Source of the DNA: Acanthaster planci
Lineage: Eukaryota; Echinodermata; Asteroidea; Valvatida; Acanthasteridae
DNA: 64,000 nucleotides
NCBI RefSeq assembly: GCF_001949145.1
Contig: NW_019091360.1
Coordinates: 1,198,243-1,262,242, forward strand
Direction of reading: 5' to 3'
Part shown: positions 11,616-24,425 of the stretch, piece after piece
Numbering within the stretch: the stretch's first letter is position 1
Layout of the letters: every line of letters starts with the position of its first letter
Program-made: the position numbers and the translations under genes
The notes under the pieces: generated by a model
Databases searched by the model: none
The model's input: the letters and a program-made list of their open reading frames with translations, nothing else
Told to the model about the DNA's origin: nothing

Positions 11616-14600
11616 ATGACGTCGTTGTCGGAGTTTGTTCCTCGAGTTCAGTGGAAGACTTGCTGCCTTTATTCGCCCCGTCTGCCGTGCTTACTATTAC
11701 TGTTTGGCCTCGCACTAATTGGCGGACTAGTTATGCACATGAATGGTGAGTCAAACGGTTCTTTCCCTTTCAGTTTTGCGTTTAGCCAGTTTATGGACAG
11801 GGATTTATGTAGTATGCAAACATTAGTTACATTTTTTTCTCATCGACAACATGGATTTTATTTTCTCCAAATATCTTTGCTTTGACATTCTGATCCGAAC
11901 CGGGTCAGATTACCTTCCACTCTCGTGATGTTTTTTCTCTGTAACAATCCGCTAAATTTTTCCTCAAACTGAGTGAGGTCGCAATTCTTTCCTGGACAAA
12001 ACGAAAACTCAAACATTCATTAAAAAAACAACAACAAAAAATATTCTCTGGAGCCCCCAACGAAATATTTTCTGTTTTCCCAACCCAAATCAGTCGATTT
12101 CGTATCGTGCATTAGCATGTCATATTCTGCAATTACCAGCCTACTGCTTTGCATTAATATCGAGCCGACACACGCACAAAAACGCTGTTTCCAGGTTTCT
12201 ACCCAGCCTAGAAAATTATGTGGGAATCGTACCAACCCAATAGCCTAATTATTTTTGTCACCTTCTTTAACCGCACTCGCAGTTTATTTGATGATGAAAT
12301 GAAGTACATGTAATCTTACGCCAAAATTTATACTATATATATGGATGTTTAAAACGTCGCACAGAAAGCAAATTTATGTAAACAAGTGGGAATTGATAAT
12401 ATGTATACAGAAAGGAGGTAAAGGGCTTCAGGACTTAAGCGTTCTTAAATGTCACAAGAGAAGAAATATAGGGCTTCTCAGACATCAGAGAGTTCAAGCA
12501 GGAATTCGAGAACATTTTGTGACTTTGCCTGTGAGATGTCTTCCATGGTTTCCAATCCAGTAGGGGTAACGCAAGGAATACGAACGAATAGTTTATGCGG
12601 TCAACAGCAAATTTCGTACAACTTGACGTCACAATTTCCCCTTCTCATTGGCGCATGGCTTTTGCGCCAAATATGAACTGGCCTTAAAATCTGCAATGGC
12701 TTGACAAAGTGAGTGGCATTGATTTGCACACTAACCGTCCCACATGTTTATTTACCATCTCCCCACCCTTATGTTTTGGCTAGAAAGTTTTGAGCCAATA
12801 CCAAACCCCAACTCAAACTAAACACCACCACCAACAACTCAAAGGCGAAACATTTGTGATAAAAACATGGCCTTGGGACAATAATCACAGTGTGGTGATT
12901 TGTCTTCTCACTAAGTGTCACTGATCAAATCATCGATTATCTTGATCAATTTTGGATTAACGAATAAAGTGTAGTGGAATATTTTCAGAAAGTAGGAAGA
13001 AAAAGATAAAAAAAATATCGAATTGATATCGAAATTTACCCACAATGCTCTGCGCATCGTTAGCTGTGACCCCGTGTGACGTATTTCTTTCACTAAAATC
13101 TGTGCAAGGCCATCGGCCTTTCCCGGCGCCCAGCTGTTCGAGCGCCGGGCGACGAGCGAATCAAAGGAGCCACACTTGCTGGGAAAATGCACTCTCTCTT
13201 GGTCCTGCTCGGAGCCCTTGCATGCTGGCGCCACAGGCATGCAGAGCCTTGAACTGACAGTTTTACTTAATTGTACCATCGCCTCAGATTCGTGTCAAGG
13301 CAGCTTTTTGAAATGTTGTCACATGGTATGAGAGTTAAGCACGTGCAAAATTACCAAGCAACATCCACGCGAATCACTGAACCAGCTTTATTTATTGTGT
13401 AAAGCTGCCAGATCGAGGCCCTGTATGCCTATTGCGGGAGCATGCAAAGAGTGATGTCTGTGAGTGCAGTGGTCTCAAGCAAAGTCCCCTATACTGACTT
13501 CTTGAAAGCACGGAGGAAGGAATTGAAAGGTAGCTCCGACTAGAATGCTAGGTTTCAACAGAATGCTTGCTGTTCAGTGAGAGACTTTGGGCGTTTTCGA
13601 AACGAGTGGATGCGGCTAAGACTCCAGTTTGAATATGTGGTTTTGAACACTGCTTCAATATGGCTGAAACCTGCGAAACCAAAGTCTAAGCCGAATCCAC
13701 TCGTTTCAAAAACGCTCTTTGAGACGCATGGTGGGGGCAAACAGACCGGTCCTTTTTCGCAGTTGTGCGCGTGCTCAGAACTAACGTGCATGCCTAGAAC
13801 TGAACGCGCATGCCCACATCAACCAAAAGGACCGTTGTGTCTGCCGCCACCAAGCGTCTCAAAGTTTCCCAAACAACGTTGGGGGGGGGGAACGATCTAT
13901 AATTCGTACACTAAATCAATGAACTTTATCCTTGAGTCGGCCATGTTGAAATGGGAAGAAAAGTCAACTTTCCATTTTTGAACTTGAGTGCACCAGTGAA
14001 TTTGTGATCAAGTTTCCTGACAAATTACTCTGAGGAACAGATTGAAATTTGTGATAAAAAGTACATAGACGTCAGTGTTTTTATACAAGATTTACCCAAA
14101 AAGAAAGGAATTAGGGGAACCCACTAAAGTCCTAAAATAGTCTGATATCATTTTATACAACAATTAGCAATTTAGAGCAAAGATATGAGGGACAAGATTA
14201 TGAATGGCTCACTCAGGATTAACGTCCGTTCTATTGAACGTCCATTAACATGATTTTGTGTTGGTTGTACCGAAGGAACTCAAACGGTAAAGCGGCTGGC
14301 TTAAAGAATCTCCCCCGTTTTCAGATTGAAGCTTTGCTGATATCTATCGGTTCCTCTCAACCGTGTTTTCGACTGCCTTTAAAGGGTTCAAGTGATAAGG
14401 TTTTCTTAAAAAAACGCTTATTATGTAACTACATTTTCCTCATAGAAAAAATTTCTGAGACAGGTTGCTCGTTATCCCGTTGTCTTTGTTGAAATTAATC
14501 ATCAAAGAAAAGGAAAGTTAAAAGAGCAACATTTCAAAGATCTAGCAGCTTTTGTGCACAAATCAATGAAATATAGAAGGTTTCTCTCTGGAATGACATT

Positions 14601-17600
14601 ATACTTTATTCATAAATATGGAATTCGATTAAAATAAACTCTAAAAAGCACCAAACTATAAAAACTGACATTAAGATTCATTAAATCACAAAGATGGACT
14701 TTTCAAGGGTTGCAGCAAAACATACGCACTGCAAAGATCTGTGCAATTTGTACTTTTAAGAAAACACGTTGCATAAACTGTGCATAAATTAATCATGGCA
14801 ATAACTCGCGAGTGGTTTGTTAGCCCACGCCTAAGCAGTCCCGTGGCCTGGTCGCTTGCGTGCTCTCATCAGATGTAGGAAATGGACCCTGGTGTTTCTG
14901 CTCCAGAGAGGCGCTAAATAATTATGACAACCAAATGGCAAACTGTCAGCTCTATATTTGCCGAACAGCTCGTGTATGATGCCGGCGATAGCTTGCGCTC
15001 TTTACACGTTGGTTGTCGTTTTAAAGGGACAGTTGACCATGCCTGGCCCAACTGGCTGCAATCCAGACGTGTCGCTTTTGGCCATGTATTTATTAATTTA
15101 GATCGTCTTACGTAGGGAAATCAGAACAATTTAAACCGTGAAACAGCTGTACACTCAGGAAATGGAATCTCCTCGAGAATGTTAAATGTTTCGTATCAAC
15201 CTCTGATTTATAAATCTTTCCCTCAAAAAGTATTTATTTCGGAAAAATGGCTCCATCTTGAAAGCTATGGGTGTCTCTAAAAGTCTGCTCATTCGCAAAT
15301 CACGGCTCAGTGCTTGTAATATCATGTGAATATAGATCCTTTCTCCACACCCTTATTCAGCATGCTTCACACAGACTTGAAGTGTCGCTTGAGTGTCGGC
15401 CATTTTGTCCTCGCTTGCAGGAAGGTAGTGTCATGGTAGTACCGAACCGTGGTCCACGAGAGTGCAGTTACGCTTGATGTTGAACGATAGGCTATCAATG
15501 ATTCAGGTTAATTACTTGAGGTAATGCTTTGCGCAGATGTTTCTGAAGGCGAGTCATAAATGGGAAGGTCACACCATAAGTACGTGGTTGGGTGCTCTGC
15601 GGCCAACCGCGCGTGATGACGGATACCAACACCGCGTCAAGAGTCCCGCCAGCCTTAGGCCCTTTTGACTGAATTACTGGCGTGCATAATAAAGACAAAA
15701 CAGAAACCCAGCTTCTCTATAAATTAAGCATGGTTTATTTATTTACAGTGTGCTCATTTGACTCGAAAAACATCACTGGAACGTTATCTCATCATTATTT
15801 TCGACTCTTTTGCCAATCAAAGAAAAATAAAGATCAAAGGGGTTAAAGAGTATCCCCAAGAGACTGGAAGAAATCTTCCGCACTGATGGAAGAGCCTTTT
15901 TATTGAAACAATATGTTACGCATGGTGAGTAGTGCGTTATAACCAGAACAAAGGACGAGCGTTAAAAGTGAGCGTTAAAAGGTCTATGTAATACATTTTT
16001 ACTACGATCCTCGAATCTGCACATTGTGTGTCACTTTGCACAGCTTTTAATTTCAGTTTGCTATTTTTTAAGGTATTTTTTAGTACTTTGACGATTTATT
16101 AATGTGAATTCCTTTGTCGATGAGAAAAACTGTGAGGTACTTCCACCTGGGAGAGAACCTCATTGTTTCAGGGATTTGCGCACAATAATTGCTGGAATGT
16201 TTTATTTTTGCAGAGTGAAATTTCCTTTTGTTTGGGATATTTATTGTTTTTCTACACACTGCGATGACAAACAAGTGTCGCACATGTTTTTAAATGGGGA
16301 CATTTTGGTGGTTGTTTGCAGATGTCTCATAAGTCATTAGATTGAATATAAACTGTGTAATCAGGATATGATGCCGTGTGTGGAGACCCAAAGTTTTAAC
16401 AGTTGAGGTCAGTCTTGTTACCACGAAATGCTTTTTGTTTTCTGTTCTGACAAGTATTGCTTGTCTCATACTGTTTCTCGTCCCAAGTAAATCACACGGT
16501 ATATATTGCAAGAAACATCTTAATTTCGATCATGTGCTTGCTGCACAATGAATTTCAAAACAGATTTGAAAATTGAGAGCACCATTTGTAACAATCGCTG
16601 ATGTTGGCCACGAACCATGCCGCACAATTCGTCATAACGTCTTTGCCAAAATCATAAGGGTCTCAAACTTATTTTGCATAATGGTAAAACTTAATGGACA
16701 CAAAGTTGGAAAAATAAGAAATACCTTTTTATGAAATCAATTTGTAAGTTAAAACTAGAACAAAATTTAACCATGCACGTATAGTCGTGAATATTCAGTG
16801 TGCACGCATGTGAAACATGAAATATTTACTTTCATTTTTTTCTCCATTAGACTGCCGGTCGGATCATCATTTCACCGTTGACAAACTAGAAACAGGACTT
16901 ACGGATTGGACTCAGACTTGGCATAGACTTGACCTTCTGGACTCGAATTCGGACTGGACTCAGACAGAAATTGGCTCAGGCTTCAGTTGATATTGATCTG
17001 GTTTCTTTCCTCTCTCGCCAGGACCTATGGCAATGCATTTGAACCGGATAGCGAATACCACACATAGGCTAATCAGCTCGCGTCTGCATGAACATGCGAT
17101 GGTGTCACAGGTGAGACTTTTCTTTTCAGGAAGGTAAAGATTACTAGCGAAATGAATTTTTCAGTTGTTATAAAGGAGATTGTTCAGTCATAATTTCTGC
17201 GTTACACTCATCAAATTAAAACAATCACCCTAAACATGTATACAAATGATATTAAACGGAGAAAAGGTGCCTAAATATGAAAGGGTCTACACAAACCAAT
17301 TGGTCACTTATACGATTTCCATTGACTTTTCAGCCTCCTTGTAATGCAACGTGTAGATGGCTTCGTGAACAACAGAGGAGGAAAAAACGTGTCTCAACTG
17401 TATGCAATTCGTACAGAAATTCGTCTGATGCGCGGGCGAACGATCTCAGTTACACCCTGACTCCTCAACTACTGCGTACTATGAATCATTTCTTGGTGTC
17501 GGATTCGCACAGATTGATCTACTGTTACATCCCAAAGGTCGGGTGCACAAACTGGAAGCGCGTGCTTCTCGTACTCGGCGGCGCTATAGGAGGAACAAAC

Positions 17601-18251
17601 CAGTCCACACAGTCGGAAACGCACGTTATTGCACAGAAGCACATTCGAACGCTAGCCGGGTATTCACTGCAAGCGGCCAAAGAGCGTCTTGACAATTACA
17701 CCACGTTCATGTTTGCACGGCACCCGTTCGAACGCATCCTGTCCGGCTACCGGGACAAGTTCTTGATGGACTATCCTGCCAGCACGAGCTTCAGGAGGAA
17801 GTACGGACCATTGATCTCGACATACGACGACCCAAGACATCGTCACCCTTCACGGCGATCCGACGGCACGCTGAACGTGTCTTTTGCACAGTTCGCCCGA
17901 TACTTGGGTGATCCGGCCAACTCGTTCCGTGGCGACGATCCCACGGAACACTGGAACCAGATGTACCGCATATGTCACCCTTGTGCGGTTAGCTATGATA
18001 TCGTCGGGAATTTCTCCACTTTGCACGAAGATGCCGATTTCCTCTTAAATCTCAAAGGCCTTGACACAAAAGTGTCATATCCAAAGTCAACCAACCCTAC
18101 CAACAGCTCCGACGAGCAATACCTGGCAAGGTATTTTGCAAATCTGCTGCCAGGCGACATCAAGGCACTTCTCGACCGTTACCTCATCGACTTTGAGCTG
18201 TTTGGCTACACATTGCCATCAGTCGTCCCTGCAAAGAATTCTCCACAATGA
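11616..18251 (+). CDS. carbohydrate sulfotransferase A (CHST8-14/HNK-1ST-like, Sulfotransfer_2), three exons
   Basis: Exons are 11616-11745 (ends phase 1), 17022-17110 (ends phase 0) and 17334-18251, giving 378 residues. A Golgi type II enzyme is predicted: a short basic cytosolic tail, a membrane anchor at about residues 23-41 (LPCLLLLFGLALIGGLVM), a stem, then the catalytic domain from exon 3. The 5'-phosphosulfate site PKVGCTNWKR is near residues 140-149 and the 3'-phosphate site is FARHPFERILSGYRDKF. Later family blocks are DGTLNVSFAQFARYL, EHWNQMYRICHPC and DRYLIDFELFGY. These are the hallmarks of PAPS-dependent sulfotransferases acting on GalNAc or uronic acid (chondroitin/dermatan 4-O, HNK-1). 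The exact acceptor cannot be read from the sequence. NNTT/NYTT/NVSF-type glycosylation sequons occur. A 5.3-kb first intron holds a fold-back element. AATAAA motifs occur at about 18540-18555. It is the most divergent of the three tandem copies. Confidence 0.9.
13591..13864. repeat. double fold-back element in intron 1 of sulfotransferase A
   Basis: Two inverted repeats sit side by side. Arms 13591-13622 and 13684-13715 (32 bp, 3 mismatches) enclose 61 nt. Arms 13717-13756 and 13825-13864 (40 bp, 5 mismatches) enclose 68 nt. The second loop contains several GCGCGTGC/GCATGCC palindromic words. A cruciform or two-hairpin transcript is predicted. It is probably a MITE or fold-back transposon. 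A short open frame running through it (13577-13981) is incidental. Confidence 0.8.
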
Positions 18252-18893
18252 ATGGACGAATTGAAATGTTCACGAGGCATCTGTAGGAAGAACTATGCAG
18301 TCATGTTCTTATCCAAATCAATTTTCGTGCAATCATAACACGCAGTGCATGGCATTTGGACTACATGTAACACGTGTTTGAGTTAGACATCACAATTTGT
18401 CGATCACTGTGGTTTGCAACCAACATCTATGCTTCCATTTGTATGTACAAGGTTGTTTAGAAGTCCGATATTTTTCAGCGTATATTTAGCACAATACTAC
18501 AACCGTTTGTTAATTCTAGTGCAATCTAACCAACTTAAAAATAAATAAATAAAAAACAAAACAGTGCTTGCCAAAATATGCATTGGTACGTAGAAGTGAA
18601 CAATTAATATTTGCGCAAAACTATCTAGTGGATGAAAAACATGTAACTTGTTTAAACTTGCCGCGGGACCCTTTGTACATTGGGATACATCCTCCATTTT
18701 TTCCCTCTTGTTCCGTCAGCACCAAGTACAATCAGTGACTCGGAGAGAGGGGGGACCCTCACACTTTGAGAAAATCTCGTTTCCCAAATAAGCTGAGAAA
18801 TGAAATGTTTTTGGTTTGCTCGTTGGGTTTGATTTGCATGTTTCAGGCCAATTTGAAACTGTGCTTTGGAACATGGGTATACACTTGGTGCAC
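18252..18893. other. 3' flank of sulfotransferase A
   Basis: This is AT-rich and non-coding. It contains overlapping AATAAA hexamers at about 18540-18555, the likely polyadenylation signal roughly 290 bases after the stop codon. Nothing else is recognisable. Confidence 0.45.
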
Positions 18894-19143
18894 CCGATCC
18901 GACTACCCACCGCTACTTGTAAGTGGGGCCTGTGCAGCTAAATAGCCATGCTCTAACTGTGGTGCTAATATATTATCGTATGATGCAATGCAGTATGCAC
19001 ACTTACAAGTGAGGCTTGTTCGAGCTTTCTGCTTCCAAATTTTTTTGACGCTGACTAGCCTCACTTATAAGTGTGCCAGTGTATTGCATCATACCATAAT
19101 ATATTACCATCACAGTTATAAGTAGCGGTGGGTACTGGGATCG
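18894..19143. repeat. long imperfect palindrome (about 85-bp arms), MITE-like
   Basis: The left arm 18894-19015 and right arm 19058-19143 are reverse complements (shared words include CTACCCACCGCTACTT, TAATATATTAT and GTATGATGCAAT). The left arm carries an extra 36 nt or so (about 18919-18954). The loop is 42 nt. Outermost bases are CCGATCC on the left and GGGATCG on the right. No target duplication was identified. Its form is that of a fold-back MITE whose left arm was enlarged. Confidence 0.8.
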
Positions 19144-19169
19144 AGTGCTTCTCTCCTCTTTCCAGAGGC

Positions 19170-20060
19170 ACCGTGAAGACATTTTCATCGGAAGTGGTTT
19201 GTCCGGTAATACAGCACTGTAAATTGTGAGATCATGAAAAATTGAAAATGTGGAGAAGAGGGAATTGAGCGTCTTTATTCACAGACACCGATGCTGTTAT
19301 GGAAACTTGCATTTGCAGATTTCGCACGTGTGCGCAAAATGCTCCTGTGCCGTCATCGTCCATTGTGATACCTCTGACTTCAATACTTTATTTTCACTGG
19401 CCTCGAACATGTCACCAAAATTGTCTGAGAACAAGTCGGAGAAATCTGATTAACCGACTCGACGTGACTTCGTATGCGTCGTTCGTAAAGACCAAAGTAC
19501 TACAAAGTTTTCAAAGATATTAAATACACTTCAGAAACTGAAATCTGGTAAATGAGAAGCACGATTGGATGTGATCTTATTATAATCTCCTTAGGCCTAT
19601 ATTTACAAAATGTGACTTTCGGGGATAATATATATATCATTTCCCTTGTGCTCCAAACCCAAAGCGTGTAAAAAGCTCCAAAATTAAAAATAATAAATAA
19701 ACAAATAAAAATGAAATTCCCTATTTTTTGTCTTTCCCCCGAAACTTTTGTTCTGTTTCCGCCCTTAACCGAACTAGGAAGAGACTGCGTCCTTCATGTT
19801 TGATTTTAACAAATAACCAATGTGTGTTTCAGTTCGCACTTGGGTAGAGTTTGGAAGAGATATATTGGTGTGTATTTCCTGTCACGTCACGCTGCATATT
19901 TCAAGTGACATCTTAGCCCGACATGACATTGTGCATGCACTGTAATGGAGAGAGGTGACACATGAGGTCACTACTTGTTCGTCTCATGAGGGGCGTCTAA
20001 CCCTGCAAAAAAATCACCGGTATGTTGATGTTCACAGCGAGAAAGCCTGCATTTTGTGCA
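19170..20060 (+). repeat. duplicated non-coding block, copy 1
   Basis: Segments of 19170-20060 recur in order and in the same orientation at 21670-22290. Examples are TTTTCATCGGAAGTGGTTTG versus TTTCATCGGGGGTGGTTCG, CCTGTCACGTCACGCTGCAT versus CCTGTCACGTCACACTGCAT, and GATGTTCACAGCGAGAAA versus GATGTTCATAGTGGGAAA. Divergence is substantial, so the duplication is old. It lies just downstream of sulfotransferase A and may date from local duplications that also produced the gene array. No coding potential was seen. Confidence 0.65.
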
Positions 20061-21404
20061 CTGTATATTAATACCGTCAAATAACTGACATGGTTTTAAA
20101 GAGGACACTGCTTGATAGCGCCTTATTTTTCATCTCATTTGCTCTTACCAATTCTGAGATATCCTCTAGTAAACACAATCAAACTTGATTTAGTGCCTCT
20201 TTCTAGCCTAATCACCAGACCTCATTGAAAGATGAAAACACACTTCGGTTTTACAGGTTGACTTCAAAGAAGATGCTGACAGCGCTGTGCACTGAAACAT
20301 GCAAAGGTTTAACTTTTTTCACTTGAAAATTGGTATAAATTGACGGTATTGTTGGCAATATTTAGGCTGTCTGCAGTTTGCCTGTTCACTCTCACGTCAG
20401 TCACACGGCAAACAGCAGTTTTTATGCTAAAGAGTTCAACTTCTTGGAATGGAGACTGCAGTGAAAGACACGAGCAACAGTTGTTCATAAAACAGAAAAA
20501 GACAGCAAAAATGCTTCCTCCCTCTTTGCAGTTGACCTCTGTGTCCGAAATAGCTATTTTGATCAACTGAGTGTTGTGAAGTCAGGCGCGTGAGGAAAAT
20601 GGACAGCACTGACGGGGCTTTGGGGCCTAGGGCTTGAATCTAACCAATCAACATTTTCAAAAGTTGCTTAGTGGTTTTGATGTTATTCAAAATTATTTTA
20701 GACGGACACATTTTGGGGCACAAATGTAGAGTGTTTGCTTGTTAACAGCTGAAAAGTGGGGAGGGGGCTTGCCTGGCCATGGAAATTTGAAAGGGGGGGG
20801 GTTGAACACCATATACACTATATAGGGGCGGTGTTAATGATAAAGATGTTCATCTGTAATGTGTATCAAATTCATGCACAATCGTATATTAGAATGGTAA
20901 CAATCGTATATCAGAATGGCATAGTTATGGCTTTCAAAAATTGCTTCCCTCTTTAGTGGTACGTGTATTGCAAACTTTCTGTCATTGGCAAATACTGTAA
21001 ATTCTTCACAGTCCGCTTTAATGTTTATGCTCATCACAAAAAAAGTGTGTGTGGGGGGTAGGATGATTCAATATCCCAATCCTCTCCCCACAAAAATGTG
21101 GGAATATAATATTACACTCCCATTCGTTCCCCGGATTTACGCAGGGTTCGTGCAGGGTTTTGCGTTCAGGCTTGTATTCATGAGTTGGCGTTGGAATACC
21201 TTCGGAACAAAGACATGCAATGGGGGTTGCAATGATACACCAGTAATAATCATAAAGAAAGACACCCTCGACGCATCCATGCATCACAGCGGTACCATAA
21301 TCTGTACTAGGAACTAGTGCCTAGAGTGCTTATTGGACAATTCAGCCCCAAGTGATAACATCGTTTACATATTAATGAACTAGGAAGATAAGCCTGTCTT
21401 TTTA
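20061..21404. other. non-coding spacer between duplicated blocks
   Basis: No supported gene. A two-copy 22-bp tandem (ACAATCGTATATYAGAATGG) occurs at about 20879-20922. Short open frames on both strands (for example 20309-20570 and 20985-21317) overlap each other and have no recognisable motif. Confidence 0.45.
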
Positions 21405-21618
21405 AGTGAAGGCAGTGGCGTAGCTGGGGGGGGGCACCCCCACAAATTCCCGTTGCACCCCCAGGTTCCCCCCCCCACTAAAAAAACGGATGAATGGATA
21501 TCGAACAAGGCTAACACAAGCTCGCTCCCCAGAAACTACACCATTGAAAGCTGGTGCCCCCCATAAGATGCTTACCCCCCCCCACTAGTAAAATCCTGGC
21601 TACGCCACTGAGTGAAGG
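21405..21618. mobile_element. hAT-type MITE, 198 bp, with perfect 8-bp target duplication
   Basis: The element spans 21413-21610. It begins CAGTGGCGTAGC and ends with the exact reverse complement GCTACGCCACTG. It is flanked by identical AGTGAAGG octamers at 21405-21412 and 21611-21618. The CAGTGGCG-type terminus and 8-bp duplication are diagnostic of the hAT superfamily. The interior is non-coding and rich in C/G homopolymer runs, so it is non-autonomous. The intact target duplication suggests a relatively recent insertion. It sits between the two copies of the duplicated block. Confidence 0.93.
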
Positions 21619-21669
21619 ACAATTTGAAATTCTGCTGCGGATAGCAGCACCCTTGCTGTCTACTTTCAA

Positions 21670-22290
21670 GTAACATGAAAACTTTCATCGGGGGTGGTTC
21701 GTCCAGTAAAAAAGTGCTGAAAATCATCGGGATGTGAGAAATTCAAAATGTGTAGGAGAGGGAACTGGGCAGCCTCACACACAATGTAGAAGCTTATCAT
21801 TGTGGAAAGTTGCGTGTATAATCGGCGTTTGAAATCCCTTTGCTTCAAGTTTCCAAGTGTTTCGGCCTGACCTCTGACACCCCGTCGCTTCTCTATTTGT
21901 CGGTCCTTATGAGATGAGGTTCAAGCTCTCTTCTAGTTTCAAGGAGTTACAAAAAGTCGAAAAGTGCATTAAATAACAAAATCAGCCGAATGAATGCAGA
22001 CGCAACACCAGAACCTCCTCCTTATTATCTGCCATTCTCTACTTGGAATACACACCACTGCATGCGTGTTTCATTTCGCATCTCGGCGGGTCTTGGGGGA
22101 GACAGGTTGATGTGTCCCTCCTGTCACGTCACACTGCATATTATATGTGACATCCTATAGCCTGGCATGATATTGTGGATGCACTTTAGACGACAGACGA
22201 CTGAAATCACTACTAGTTCATATTCACAAGGGACTTCTCAACTACAAGAACATCAGTGGGGATGTTCATAGTGGGAAATCCCGCGGAGAG
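21670..22290 (+). repeat. duplicated non-coding block, copy 2
   Basis: Direct-orientation counterpart of 19170-20060 and about 70% of its length, with internal gaps. It lies about 2.3 kb downstream of copy 1 and 2.1 kb upstream of sulfotransferase B. No ORF is supported. Confidence 0.62.
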
Positions 22291-22342
22291 GCTTTTGCAT
22301 ATACATGCACACGTACAGAGATAGCGCGAGCAGTACTCACTC

Positions 22343-22615
22343 TCCAGGTTTTTCCGATTGTCTTTTCTCCTTGCCAGCTCCCCTGACTAATTTTCTTTCC
22401 TTACTCATTCCTCGTAACTTACTCTCCTGACGCAGCTGCCTTTCCTATAGTCCTTTCTCATTACTCAGAGTAATTTGTTCTCCTTACTCATTCTTCTTAT
22501 ATCTTCACTCGACTCAGTTACTTTTCCTAGTCATTCTTCATTCCCTACTCTCGTAAGTAAAATGTTTTCCTTACTTATTCCTATCCTCGTTACTTTGTAC
22601 TCCACTGACCTGAAA
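22343..22615 (+). repeat. degenerate pyrimidine-rich minisatellite (CCTTACTCATTC-like units)
   Basis: Variants of TCCTTACTCATTC and TTACTCYCCT recur about every 25-35 bases. The units are divergent and the array is strongly strand-asymmetric (C/T on plus). Non-coding. Confidence 0.6.
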
Positions 22616-24425
22616 TCTTAATGTTATGTCAAATTTTCATTCGGATAAGGTCGGGTATTCAATTATTCACAATGGCTCATCTTTCGTGTTTGTACAGTTA
22701 AAGTCTAACTCAGTCGTGGGTTCTGCGGTCACGCTATACAGCAACTGCATGGGTCATTGCCTGCCCTAAAGCACCAACATCCACATTCACTAATTTGTGG
22801 TTGAACACCCCGGCCTCTTGACACCAGAAGGCGCGACCAGAGGTGTTAAATTATTCTCCGGGGCCGACAGTGTTGCTGAGCGTGGCTAGTATATGACTAC
22901 TTCCTTGAGAACATGGCAAATCAATCCTCCAGTTATGAGCCATTTACTGATGAGCTTTTTGCATGTTTTGACATCTTGTAGACGGTCGTCTCTCTTTTGG
23001 AAAAAAAAGTAGAAAGGAAAAATCAAGGGTCAAATTAAACACTTTACTGGGTCAATCACACAGATTTCAGTCACTGAACTTTGCCGAAATTGTTTACTCA
23101 TGTAAAAACATTAATGACCCGAACTGTAATGTTTAGGATCATTCCATTTGCCAGTTAACTGATGTGTACTGTAATTTTTAGCCTGTATGTCTGGTTATGT
23201 CAGACGAAGATGATTTTTATCTCATAATAAAACTCCTAGCCTAAAAAATTGCATTGTTTGCAAATTTAAACAAGTCAAAATTAAATTTAAGCATAATGTC
23301 GTGCAAAACAATCTATGACCTTTGACTTCTTTTAGAAGAAAATGCCTGCAAAAATCCAAAGAGTACTCCAGTGTTCGCAAAACACGAATATGGGACATCA
23401 TGGCGAGTAATCCGTCGTTGGTTCACTGACACCAGAACCCGCTTAATTCATACGTGAAAACAAACAGGCCCCAGATGATTAAAATGCATACACGAGTGTA
23501 TTGCATGTACATATACATGTACCTGTATATATTTACAATCATGTGTAGTTTACATGTTCATTAGCTGGTCGGATGAGGAAAAGAAACGGGCCACGCCCTT
23601 AGGACGTTTTTAAATACATGGTAAAGAGAAAAGACTATTTTTGGGCCTTCATTTTCTTTCCAGATCATGTAAACAAAACTGCAAATCAATCTTCGCCTTC
23701 CAGGGAGGACATAGAAGGTTGCATACAGAAATTCCCACATCCCCTTCCCGAAAATACGTGCCCCCGCCCCAAAGAACTTAGTTCTAGATCTGGCCTTGAA
23801 TAAATTTGCGACCCATTTTATGTTAGAGTTAGACAACTTTTAAAGTTATGAATGTCAAGCTTAGTTATTGTGAGTAAATTGGGAGATTACTCTCCAAGAA
23901 CTACAAACCGTGTTTGGTACATCACAGTCCTATTCAGCTTGGTTTAGCCCACAAACCTTTGCGTTTCCGTAATCACTCACAGCATTGGGCCAAGCTGTCG
24001 GACTATTACTTGAGGTCAGAATGCTCGAGGAAACTTTTCATCTAGCGGATATGACTCATCATTGACTAAACGCTGCATCCTAGGCAGCCGCCATTTGGGT
24101 GACTTCGGTTCTTGAAACATAGGGTTCGTTGTAGGCATTCTCTTAGGCCTATACATTCTAGTAAATTAGCATAGTAATGGCTAAAAAATCAGCAAACAAT
24201 GCAACACGAGCACAAACTGACGTGTAATCGCTGGACTCGGGTCTGTTACGGGCTACGTGTTAAATTCTGGGTGAATTGATACGGCACGATTTCCAACCCC
24301 TCGGTTTGGTCATTTATTTTGACTGAACTCTACTTGTGGCGCAGCAAAATTTCCAGGCATTATTGTCTGACAAAATGGATTTTTTTTAATGAAAGTATAG
24401 TATCGACTTAAAGCAAGAAGGGTCA
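22616..24425. other. intergenic, upstream of sulfotransferase B
   Basis: No supported gene or element. ACATGTAC simple sequence occurs at about 23503-23525. The promoter of sulfotransferase B must lie in the right part, but no specific element could be recognised. Confidence 0.4.

Noticed and set aside
16859-16990. Alternative second exon for sulfotransferase A after the TTTTTTCTCCATTAG acceptor
   Set aside because: The in-phase reading reaches a stop with no donor. The exon at 17022-17110 has correct phase at both ends and a start (GPM) like the stem exon of copy C (GPIP).
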